The notes below the pieces were generated by a model. It had not been told where the DNA came from. It searched no databases and saw nothing but the letters and a program-made list of their open reading frames with translations. From contig JBAIZL010000001.1 in NCBI GenBank assembly GCA_036971475.1, positions 97,200,350 to 97,264,349 on the forward strand: 64,000 nt of DNA. Reading direction: 5' to 3'. Shown piece by piece: positions 51,601 to 64,000 of this stretch. The DNA comes from Prosapia bicincta (lineage: Eukaryota > Arthropoda > Insecta > Hemiptera > Cercopidae). A program made the position numbers and the translations under genes. Each line of letters begins with the position of its first letter. The stretch's first letter is position 1.

Positions 51601-54600
51601 TAAAATTTATCAAACCAAGTGCAGTAACTTATACACGCCCTTAGATAGCCAAAGAAAGTAGATTTAGAATTATTAAAAGAAACAATAGCAAAATAAGAGT
51701 CTTGATGCCTATCAGCAAATATTAGAGTTAGTAAAAGAATTATATGAACTACCTGTAATGCAATATTGATCTCAGGATGAAATAAATCTGTAATTATAAA
51801 AGCATATAGCTGGATTATTAATTTTAATTCCTAAGAGTAAAAATTATCCTGTAGAAAAGCATTAAGTGAAGGTTCGTTATAATATATATATATACATATT
51901 CCTTTGCCTGTAGTAGCACTTACATTTTGCTTAAATTAGTACAATCGTTTCGGAGATTTGTCCTATTGCTAATTCATGCCGTAGCTCAAGTCTAACGGTC
52001 TGAGAGGTATTTCTCGAAACAACCGTCTTTACTCAGACAAAATGTAAGTGTTACTATAGTCAAGTGTTAACATAATGTATTAGTAAGTGTAAACTAGAAA
52101 CGGAAGTGGAGGATAGAAATAAATAAATGAATTGTGAAATATGTTATATTTTGCATGTTATGCTCATCATAACATTGTAACATAGTGCAGTACTACAATG
52201 ATGTCTATAAGTTTTATGTTTTGCTCATATAATTAAAAGCATACGTTTTCTACGATTTTATCATTAAGTTTCAGATCTTACGAGTTTGAAGATTTTAAGA
52301 GAATGAAGTCAAAGAAGGAATGTTGTTTCCTTTAAAATGTTTAGCAGTCAAAGAGTTTTACTCTCTACATTATTTCTTTTAGTTTTAATTTAGAAAATAA
52401 TTTAATAAAACATATTCGAAATACTTAAGCTGGCTTAAGTTTAGTTTATTATTAAACTACTGTAAATAGTCTTACAAATATAAACAATATATTATCTAAC
52501 GCCTTTCAATAAATTATATCATAATAATTATTGAGACTACAATATAATCAGAACCGTTTCACTTACAGTTCTGATTATGTAACAGTATCACTGATAATGA
52601 TGATATGAGTCATTGAAACGCGTAAGGAATAAAGTGTTTACAACTGTAAGTTTGTGTACAGTAAAACAAACCAACTAATGTAAAAATTATGTTCACTTGA
52701 AATTTAAAAAAACTTCCTTATTCACAATTCAAATGAAAGAAAAAGAAATGGAAGAAATGGGTTTAATTTAATTCACAAAATTGATAGCTGCATAAATGTT
52801 GGAAAATAATGGCCGACTGTATTGCAAAAGTTAGCGAGCAGAGCTACAAATCTGAAACGTCCACTACATAGCCAATAATGGGTTCAACGGTCTGCGTGGA
52901 GCATGCAGAATGTGTCCAGTAGAGAGCGTATTGTATCAGGCAATTCATTACAAGCCATTTCTGTATCTCGTTTATTATTTACCCCCTATATGTGCTCAAT
53001 AACATTGTCATAAAAACGTCTCTACAGTGCGGTGTAAATGTTTTCAAAACACTATATAAGGTATGAAGTTAGTCTTGTTTATGAATTTTTGTCAAATAAA
53101 ATTAAAAAAGAAACAGTGATATAATTTTACTTATTTAACGTTAAGTCATTCTCTGTCTCCCTCTATTTTTGTCTTCCAATATATTTGGATTTTAATACTT
53201 GCACAACTTTTCATCAGGTGCTTATTGAGCTCAGTGTTCCTTTTAATTATATCTGTTAAAATGTACGTAAAAATGTGTTTAAAATCTTACATATAAACGT
53301 ATTTTAACAAAGAATAATTTTTAGATAAAGACTGGAGCATTTATAATGATGAAACTGTAACAGATCCCTTTAAAACGTACAATTTCTTTTAATATAGCAT
53401 ATACATTTTATTGACATTTTTGAGTAATTTAAACGTAATTTCTCTAAGTATCCACTATCAGGAAAGAACATCTTTTCCTATATCTATGGTATTTTCTTAT
53501 AATTCTATAGTATTTTCGTTTAGTACCTCTAAACAATGTAGCCTATGTACACACTGCAGAGACTTAAACAGTCAACACAGGCGTTGTGTAGACAACTGGT
53601 TACACAGTGGAATAAACGAGGGATTGTAAACAGATATTGAAAATAAACAAAGAAAGATAATGCAATAAAGTATGGTTTTAAAAGTGTTATCAAATTGTTC
53701 GACACTTTGTAGGTCAAATACTTTACTCGTTCCTAAAGGGGCGGGGAAAACGTTAAAGACAAATTAGTACGTCAATTTTTTTCTAAAAGACAACTAGAGG
53801 ATCAACGATTAAAAATATTGTCCATCTGAATTGTGATTGTCATTGATAGATTAAAGAAACCGATCACCCTCCTTAGCCAACCTGGATATTTTAGGCCAAA
53901 CCTAATCATGAAACGTTTTCTATTCATCCGTTGGTACTACTTCTCTATCAATACCTTCCATAAAAATATTGTAGACCGTAAAAGATCCATGTTTCAGAAG
54001 ATCATTTAGTTATATTTTAGTGCAAAGAGGCAAAACGTTTAGGATGTCCTATTTCCCCAAAAGTATCATAAGGTATTTCACGCTTTTAATAATTATTTTT
54101 CAACTGATTTTGATTTTAAAATTATTCGTATTTTATATTATTAGTATACGTTGTTACGAACGTTTTATTACCATGTCTATAGTAACAATTAAATTTATAG
54201 GAAGGCATGTTCTACTAGAATATAATCAATCCTAAAATGTAATAATGCGCCTCTATAGACACCCTTTTGACATTTTCCTAAAACAATTTAAATTTTTACA
54301 ATAAAAAAGTTACACAGAAAAAATTCATGACCTTATAAGAGAGAGTTTATTTATATTTGAAAATAAATTTGCTCCTTTCAGGACAGTTTTACTCATGACA
54401 CACACCGCCGCAGGAGGATTGAATAGCGAGATTGTTATTATCCAAAATAGAATTTACTCTCTTTAAAACGAATTTTGACAAATAATCATCCTTGGCCCGT
54501 GGGCGATGGGTTTTTAAAAATTATATAAAAACATAATAGATTTAAAATATTTACCTGTTGCGGTTAGTTTATATACTAGGTTACCCCTTGTGTTCACTAT

Positions 54601-57600
54601 TTTCCTTGGGAAGTGCCATGACAATTGGAAATCGTCCCCGCAGTCTAGAAGAAACATTTTTGTTCTACTCTCGCTATCGACTTCTCAACTTGATTCGATT
54701 AATTTATTAAAGGATAGGAAATTTCATGTTTGTCGCAATCAGGGGCTTATATTCGGTTCGCTGGTGGGTGCTGGTCTCCCGCGGTAACCATTGAAACTAT
54801 TAACTATCTTTCGTTTACTTTCATCGAGGTTTGATGGTAACATATAAAAACAGTTAACCTCATAACAGAGTTTTCGCTATTTTTTTCCAATTAGTTTCAT
54901 TTCCCTGAATATTTTTCACTTAATCTTCTTGAAGGTGAACGTATTTTATCCTCAAACATTTTCTTTTACATTTCTTAGTTCTACGTATCTTCACTTGAAT
55001 ATATATTTCCAATTTCCAGGCAGTTAATTTGTAGTATTAATTTAGGCGGAGCTTAGTTTGGTTGTTAGAGGAAATGTAACGTAAACGAACAAGCATTACA
55101 CACTCATACATACACAAACACTCACACCCTGACATACACACATAAACATACATGCACAAATACACACACCCCTATACATACAAAAAAATGTATTACCATA
55201 AAGAGACATTCTTTAATTGATTTCCTCTGAAATCAGCCAAATCTTAAAAGTAAAATACTCTTTTAAAATGAATATTAGTACTAAAATTAAACTTTAATAT
55301 AAACAGCACGCACACAAAGGTTTTTGTTTACATATATTATTAAAAGTCACAACTGAACGATTTTGGTTGTTACATTCTGCTATAATAACTGTATTACCGA
55401 TACGAGTTTAAAGGTTACTAGTAACTGTATTTTATTTATAGTGAAATGATTTTCTTGTTATATGCCGTTCGTTTTACAATATTATATTGATTATTGTATT
55501 TGATTCTATCTGTTATTGACATTTTTGTGTTTGAAAATTTTAAATAATTTATTTACAAAGGTAACATCTGGTAACCTCTGTATATCACATGTAGAAGATA
55601 AAACATCCAGGAGATGAGACGAAAAATGTAAATGAGAAATAATGTACGCACCAAACGTAATATAACTATAAGATAATCTGGAAACAAGATTTTGATGGTT
55701 ACATCTAAAAAGATAAAAGCGTTCCTGACGTCCAATGGAAGAGAAAGAGATTGTACCTGAACCTAATCCAACAACGTATTCCACAGACCTTACAACTGAT
55801 ATGGCAAATCATATGTCCCAGATTTTATGGGTTTAAATAATACAGGCTGTAGTCTGTGCTGGATTAACATAAGAAATGAAATAAAACTAACTCGCAACAA
55901 GTTATTTTAAAATGGTAACAGCCCGTCTTAAATGAAGCAAAAATATCCCTAAGTTTATAAAAGCACATACATATATATACACCCGGAAAAAATTATGAAC
56001 CATTTGGAATAGTTATTTAGGGTTAAAATATTGGCATGTATAAAATAAGCCATATTGTTGCCGAATATGCTTACAACCATAATGTTAAAAATTGTATCTT
56101 TTTTTTTGAAAATAATGTTTAATACTGTTAAATATTTGAAAAGTTTGTACATCCTTTTGTAATTATTCATAATAACTATTCATAATATATTATATTCATA
56201 CATATATATAATAACAAATTAAAGATAAGTATTACCGTTATAAGAATTTGATTGTTTCCATGCTTTTTAAATAAAAAGCAATATATACAGCGAAAACCAA
56301 TGTTTGTACAACAAGAGGATACCTTGAAAATATTGAAACACCAAAATCACAGATGAAATGTTGAAATTATATAATAGTTTTAAAGATCCTTAATGAAATA
56401 TAATTTCAAGTGAAAAGAATTTGTGCGCTTATATACGTATTTATAACTTTAAGGCCAGTTTTCACCCCAAAAACCACCAAAATACTCCAAAACCATTACA
56501 TTTTATATGATAAAGTAGTTTGAATCCCAATGATCTATTAAAATCATAATACGAGTGGGAAGTTGAAGAATATGACTTATTTTCGACAGCATTGATTTGT
56601 AGGAGTTCATCCTTAGAAAATACTTAGAAAATCATTCGTATGTTAACTTATATATACAGCCTAAATTGTTTATTTTCAGTCGCATATTTCAAACGCAAAA
56701 ATTATGTGTAAATATCCCAAATTGTTTCCTTTTTAAATTTTAATTACTTCATTTTATCCTTAAGTGTTTTATGTGTGTTTTATAAATATTTACGAACTCA
56801 CGAAGAAACACGGACCATTTCGTTAAATATTACTAGATTCATTCAATTGCATTTTTTTATAATGAGAAAACATCTGATTTATCCTGCAGCTGTCAGATAA
56901 GGTAATAAATTGGAGGTAAAATTAAAATACACCTTTATTTCCAAAGTGTCGCAAAACGATAGGAGGTGGTACAATGAAGAGTAAATAGCAATCCTGTGAA
57001 ATCTGCAGCTCTTTGATTGGCGGGCACCAGTTGCGTGGCAACGAGCTAGTGTTCTGTTCAGACCTGGGATGTTGGTAGGTTATTTTACAAGTCGAACCGG
57101 GGACTTGAGTGTTTCATTTGCTTAAACACACGATAATGGTTACAATATGAAACCGGTTTCTTTTATAATTAAACTGATATAGGTTTGTTGAATCTTTATT
57201 ATCAGATATGGATTTCAAATTTATGATAGTTTTAACACATTTTTATAATTCATTAGTTGAAAATAACAAATTCAAAACTGGATTAAATATTTATAAAGTT
57301 AAATTATTGCTTAAAAAATGAGAAAAACAATTGTGTTCGTCATTTTTAGACCACTATAATGATTCGTGTCATTATAAAATTGCATGCAGATAGACTTGAC
57401 ATCATTTCACACAAATTAGAAAAACTTAAATATGATTGTTTAGGCTTATATTTTCCGAAAAATGTAATATTTATAAAGACTTAAAAGGTTTTTAGAAGTT
57501 TAAAACTTTCATATATATCATTAAGTTCAATTACGTTTGCAAACAACACACTGAATCATTGACCATTTTTGTTTTGAACTGAACCCGTCATTTGTTTGAC

Positions 57601-58258
57601 ATTTTTGACAGTCAGTTTTTAATTGTACAAAAAATTTAAACATACTGAATAATATAAGTGAGAAATAAATAAAAGTAACAACTAAATATTCTTTAGGCCT
57701 ACTAGAAATGTCAAACATAGTAGTAGCTCTAACATAATACGAGGAGTACTATGTATAAAGCTCCTATATAAAGCTTTCTCTGTAATAGTTTACACTTTTA
57801 TTATATTTAAAAATCACTAAATTCCTTAGTGACTGCAAGATACCTATATTTAAACCTTAGCTAAACTCATTCTCAACGGTTTCAACATACAAACAATGAA
57901 CACACTTACTACAAATTACGAAACAGAATACAGTATAGTACAAATTTATTGAGTTACCGCTTTAACAAACTACAAGAACAAATGTATTAACACTACATTA
58001 ACTTCTCCAACTGTCAACACGTCATACATTTTGCAATTGTGACGAATAATATCTACTTAGACAAGATAGTACGTTGTTTCAGAAAACCAAATAATACGTT
58101 TTTTCACTCCTTTTCCTCTACTTTTTAATACCGTATAGATTTATATATTTTAAAACTTTTTAATAACATAAAATAGTTTATAAAAAAAAATAATTTCACA
58201 CAAGCAAACAAGTATTCTCTCTCTTTCTGTCTGTCTGTCTCTCTCTCTCTCTTTTCTC
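48603..58258. other. Long intergenic region, nothing firmly recognised
   Basis: Mostly AT-rich. Small frames (53411-53629, 54020-54235, 54590-54787, 55506-55784, 57527-57718) show no domain pattern. A CA-rich stretch lies near 55095-55180. A GC-richer patch at 49690-49790 holds the palindrome GTGACGTCAC (49716-49725). No tRNA or rRNA is apparent. Confidence 0.5.
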
Positions 58259-58486
58259 TAATTTATGCAACAAAATTCATACACACACACACACACACAC
58301 GCAAACACACACTCATCTCTCTGTCTCTCTCTCTCTCTCCCTCCCTTTCTCTCTCCCCCCCTCTCTCTCTCTCTAAATATATATATATATATATATATAT
58401 ATTTAGAGAGAGAGAGAGAGGCAGACAGACAGATGAATGTCTGTTTGCGTGTGTGTGTGTGTGTATGATTTTTGTTGCATAAATTA
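58259..58486. repeat. Inverted repeat of microsatellites (CA-CT-AT-AG-TG foldback)
   Basis: TAATTTATGCAA at 58259-58270 is the reverse complement of 58475-58486. Moving inward, the left side reads ATTCATACACAC, (CA)n, GCAAACA, CT-rich. The right side reads AG-rich, TGTTTGC, (GT)n, GTATGAT. The centre is (CT)n-AAATATAT...ATATTT-(AG)n, itself a perfect palindrome. The whole can fold into one long hairpin. Confidence 0.85.
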
Positions 58487-58530
58487 TTTTATGGTATTAA
58501 AATGTTTTAAACTATATATATATATTCATT

Positions 58531-60771
<2,241 letters not shown>

Positions 60772-61627
60772 GTTTTATGGGTATCAACTAAAAAAGGATT
60801 GTGAATATAGGTAGGTTTAAGGTAAGGACATAAAACCCTTTGACAAGAAATGAGATAGATAATTTGACATATTTTAGCCATGGTTGAATTTTTTTAAACA
60901 AAACTACCCCTATCGTTAGCATAAAGTTTGAATATCAGGGACACCTCATTATAAGAGAAAGAATGAAGAAGGATAGATGAAAGTAGGTTCTGCTAAGTTT
61001 AGAACATATGAATCAGCTTTTATCGGGAATAGGCAAGTAGGGCCAATAAAATAGGCAGGGTCACTTATTTAAAATATCCCTGCTCTCTTCTGGGGCAAAA
61101 GGAAATAACCACCTGTCCACTTTACAACGTGTAAAAAGCCTGGATGTGTGACAGTAGTATTTCGAAATTCATCGTGTATAGTTTCCTAAATAAAAGGTTA
61201 TATAATTTTTTGCCGTCTTTTTCTTGTAAAGAATGATATTTTAAAAAGTTCATTAACAAATACACCAGAGAGAAAAATTACGGACAAAAGATGTAATTGT
61301 AGACAATGATCGAGTGTATTTCAACAGATTATATTATAACAAACTAGAACTAAAAGTTTGAAAGTAGAGGGAAATATTGTTCTGCGGTAAATTTCAACAC
61401 ATTAAAAGTAACTAGTTGATTTTATTAAAAGAAAGTTTTTCATTACAACCAAAATATATTGTGAGCTTAAAACAAATACATAAATTCTTCCTTCTCTATT
61501 ATTTTGTAAAATTTGAAACAAGTTAAAGAGCTCTGCATTTCGCATTTTCTTTATTAGGGACACATCGCCTACCTAACAAAAAAGTTTTTTTTCGTGCTCT
61601 AACGGAAATTAGGAAAAGGAAAATGGT
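60772..61627. other. Intergenic DNA, nothing recognised
   Basis: No supported feature. Confidence 0.55.
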
Positions 61628-62578
61628 TTATATCAGTCTTTCCCCGAAATAGATGGAACAATCTTGGCCTGTTGCAAACTGTTTCAATAAATTAGAATTA
61701 ACGCTAGAACTCGTTAGTAGATTCATTTCGTGGTTTAAAAGTAAGCAACAATTGGCTAAGGGATCAGAAACTACATTAAACAAGGTCCTAGTTAAAACGT
61801 AAGGGCCAAGAGAATCACCAACGTGAACATGCAGAAGGAACGATTTATGTACAGAAGAAACATAGGAGGATTCAGGCCTACTTAAACTAATAAAAGTCAT
61901 TGTTGGTTTACAAACAGCTGATATTAAGGTACAAGATCGAATCAGAAATTCCAACATGACCTGTGGAATTGCCAGTAGATTGCCAACCCTGAATCTGCAT
62001 GACCATAATTGTGCGTAAAGTATATTCAGCCCTATGGAACTGAGAGTTGCTGACATTCAAACAATCAACTTGAACTATTTGGTTGAAGAATAGTTTCACA
62101 TCTCTACGAACCAGTTATAAAATCATGGAAGGAAGAAGTTCTACCGTACCAGCTTCTACGGTACGCTTTTCCTAGATAGGATAGTGTCCCCCAATAAACC
62201 GTAGTAGATTTAATTGGAATACCATTAGCGTCGTCTAAGCACTCGCTACTATGTCCATTTTCCAAGAACGGTTTGGAATATATGGATGTAATATAGAGAG
62301 ATACGAGTAACAAATCCAACAACTGCAAAAGTCAACTATATTCCGTTCCATAACGTGAGATAAATCCACGACTAGTTAACAACTACAGCATCATGTAAAA
62401 TAACATCAAAGTATTGCCTAACAAGCAAAAGATCAGTTCCCCCTTGAATCGTAGCGATATAGATTATCAGGAGCTGCCGAGAAATAATTAAAAGGGATTG
62501 ATCTATCAAACTAGAATAATGATCTAGAGGGTTTTTTTCGCCTGTCGGAGCACCGGCAAAGACCCCACGTTTACCCAT
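61628..62578 (-). pseudogene. Unidentified coding-like relic in several frames
   Basis: A ~950-bp block on the minus strand is richer in GC than its surroundings and is covered by open segments of 68, 74, 63 and 142 codons (starting at 62578, 62328, 62099 and 62056) in shifting frames. Their composition is more protein-like than that of the AT-rich frames elsewhere, with few low-complexity runs. The succession of frames would fit one longer gene broken by frameshifts. I do not recognise the family. A decayed mobile-element or endogenous-virus gene is possible but unsupported by any motif I can name. Confidence 0.3.
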
Positions 62579-64000
62579 AACTTGATTGCCATTGTGCGAA
62601 AATGCATATATAATTACTCAAATGCTCGGACCTGGACAACAGCAAAACTCTAAAGACGAAAGTAAAGAAGGCTAGATGCTTCCTTAGCTAATGACGGATG
62701 TCCTCTAAAAACATAAATAAGTGGGACTACCATGAGAATGTGTCATCGGTACAAAGAAAGTAAACACTTGCAGAACAAATACTGTAAATTTGGTGTTACT
62801 TTTCAAGATTTAATTTCGTTATCATTGTAATCTATACAGTAAATTGAGTGCGAGGTCATGAAGATTGAAATATCGAAATATAAAACAAATGGTTAAATAA
62901 CAATAACGAAAACTTGAAATAGCACTGAGCTATAAGAATTATAAGTTCAACAAGAAAGACAAACAACAAGTCATATAACGAGAAGTATGAGAAAAACGAG
63001 AGAAATGTCATTTATGTACTTAAAAAGAAAACATAAATGTTTTTGACATGGATTACTATATTTATTGGAAGAATTAGTAGTGATTCTAGTAGTAGTAGTA
63101 TTGATTAGTAGTAAAATCAATATGTTAAGAAATATTTTTAATTCTTTTGAACATTTTTTTGTTAAACATATTTTAACAAAATTTGATTACCTGATAATTT
63201 AGAAATACAAAAAACTAATAGTGACTGAAATATCCCAATATGTACTATTATGATTAATAGGTCTACATAATATTACATACACACTTAATAAACAGTGAAC
63301 ATTATATAAATATTTGAAAACAAACAAACAGATTTTCAGAAGTATGCCATATTTTATTCAGAAAGCAAATGTACAAACAACCATAAAATCTTTAAATCAT
63401 TGTGTCTATATAAGGATGCAAAAGCCTTTTTGTGTAATAAAACTGTTTTCAAATTCAAAACATTATTTTACTAGCTTCCCCCTTCACGGATTCACCCTCG
63501 ATCTTTTAAGTTGATATAAAATCTTTGGTCAGACAGCAATATGGTTAACACAAAACATTGTTTTCCTTTTTTTACATTGATTCATGTAGGATAGCAATTC
63601 TTTAAAAATTGCTATAATATAAACATAATTTTTACTTTTTTACAAATTTTAACTTTGTTAAAAACTGTTCATAATTTTTTTGAGCTTTAACTTTGTTCCC
63701 TGGGATACTGAAATATAAATAGTACTTAAGTATATTTGAAATAATATTACTATATATAGTCAGACTTGATAAATCAGATGATAACATGTTTATACATATA
63801 CATTTAGTGTGGTAAGTTATATTGAAAGTTTTATTTGAAGGCAGTTAAATTCTTATTTTCCATGAGTGTAATATTCCCTAAAAATTGTGAAAGCAAAATA
63901 TTTTGAAGCTAAAATAATTAAACCGTTGTAGGACTTTACTTTGAAAATCGTCCATGATAGAAACAGTATTCTCTCAAATAAATCACTTGTGTTCTTAATA
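62579..64000. other. AT-rich intergenic DNA to the window end
   Basis: No supported gene or repeat. A small 66-codon frame at 63314-63514 has no domain-like pattern. Confidence 0.6.

Overview
The window is AT-rich, repeat-laden eukaryotic nuclear DNA, most likely from an insect and possibly a hemipteran. The evidence is three different I/Jockey-like LINEs (two-ORF or APE-RT-RNase H layout), short TTAGG-type telomere-like runs, GT-AG introns of 70-93 bp, and long CA, TA and CT microsatellites. The species cannot be fixed from sequence alone. I see no convincing host housekeeping gene, tRNA or rRNA. Nearly all recognisable content is mobile or tandemly repeated.

Layout. 1-1002: featureless. 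1003-3718: 124-bp satellite array with a decayed right edge. 4891-7625: a tandemly duplicated minisatellite block, interrupted at 5420-6927 by an internally deleted LINE with clear target-site duplications (TSDs). 9031-12490: a minisatellite whose ~31-bp monomers were amplified in the centre into a 118-bp higher-order repeat. 12491-20278: mostly featureless, with a large TG/TA microsatellite at 18073-18490. 20279-23646: a 5'-truncated, decayed LINE with a 13-bp TSD. 23801-24300: three copies of a ~168-bp repeat. 25413-31087: a near-full-length LINE (gag-like ORF1, then APE-RT-RNase H ORF2) broken by one stop and two frameshifts. 32431-32779: a near-perfect 349-bp palindrome whose arms each carry a hammerhead-ribozyme-like core.

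The standout is 37765-48596, a 10.8-kb mobile element bounded by a 6-bp TSD (CATATA). Its two terminal inverted repeats are about 3.7 and 4.2 kb long, begin AGTAGTAG, and are built largely of nested minisatellites. They enclose a 2.9-kb single-copy core with two divergently transcribed genes: an intronless 175-codon IAP-like protein (one BIR plus a C-terminal RING) and a six-exon, 264-codon RING protein whose splice sites I traced, every intron in phase 0. Both genes have TATA-like and AATAAA signals. No transposase, integrase or DNA polymerase is present. A 6-bp TSD and an AG terminus fit the Polinton/Maverick (adintovirus) class, so I read it as a non-autonomous, possibly virus-derived element carrying two ubiquitin-ligase cargo genes that may regulate apoptosis.

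48603-64000 is mainly featureless AT-rich DNA, with a CT/AT/AG foldback at 58259-58486, a CA/TG microsatellite at 60554-60771, and an unidentified coding-like relic on the minus strand at 61628-62578.
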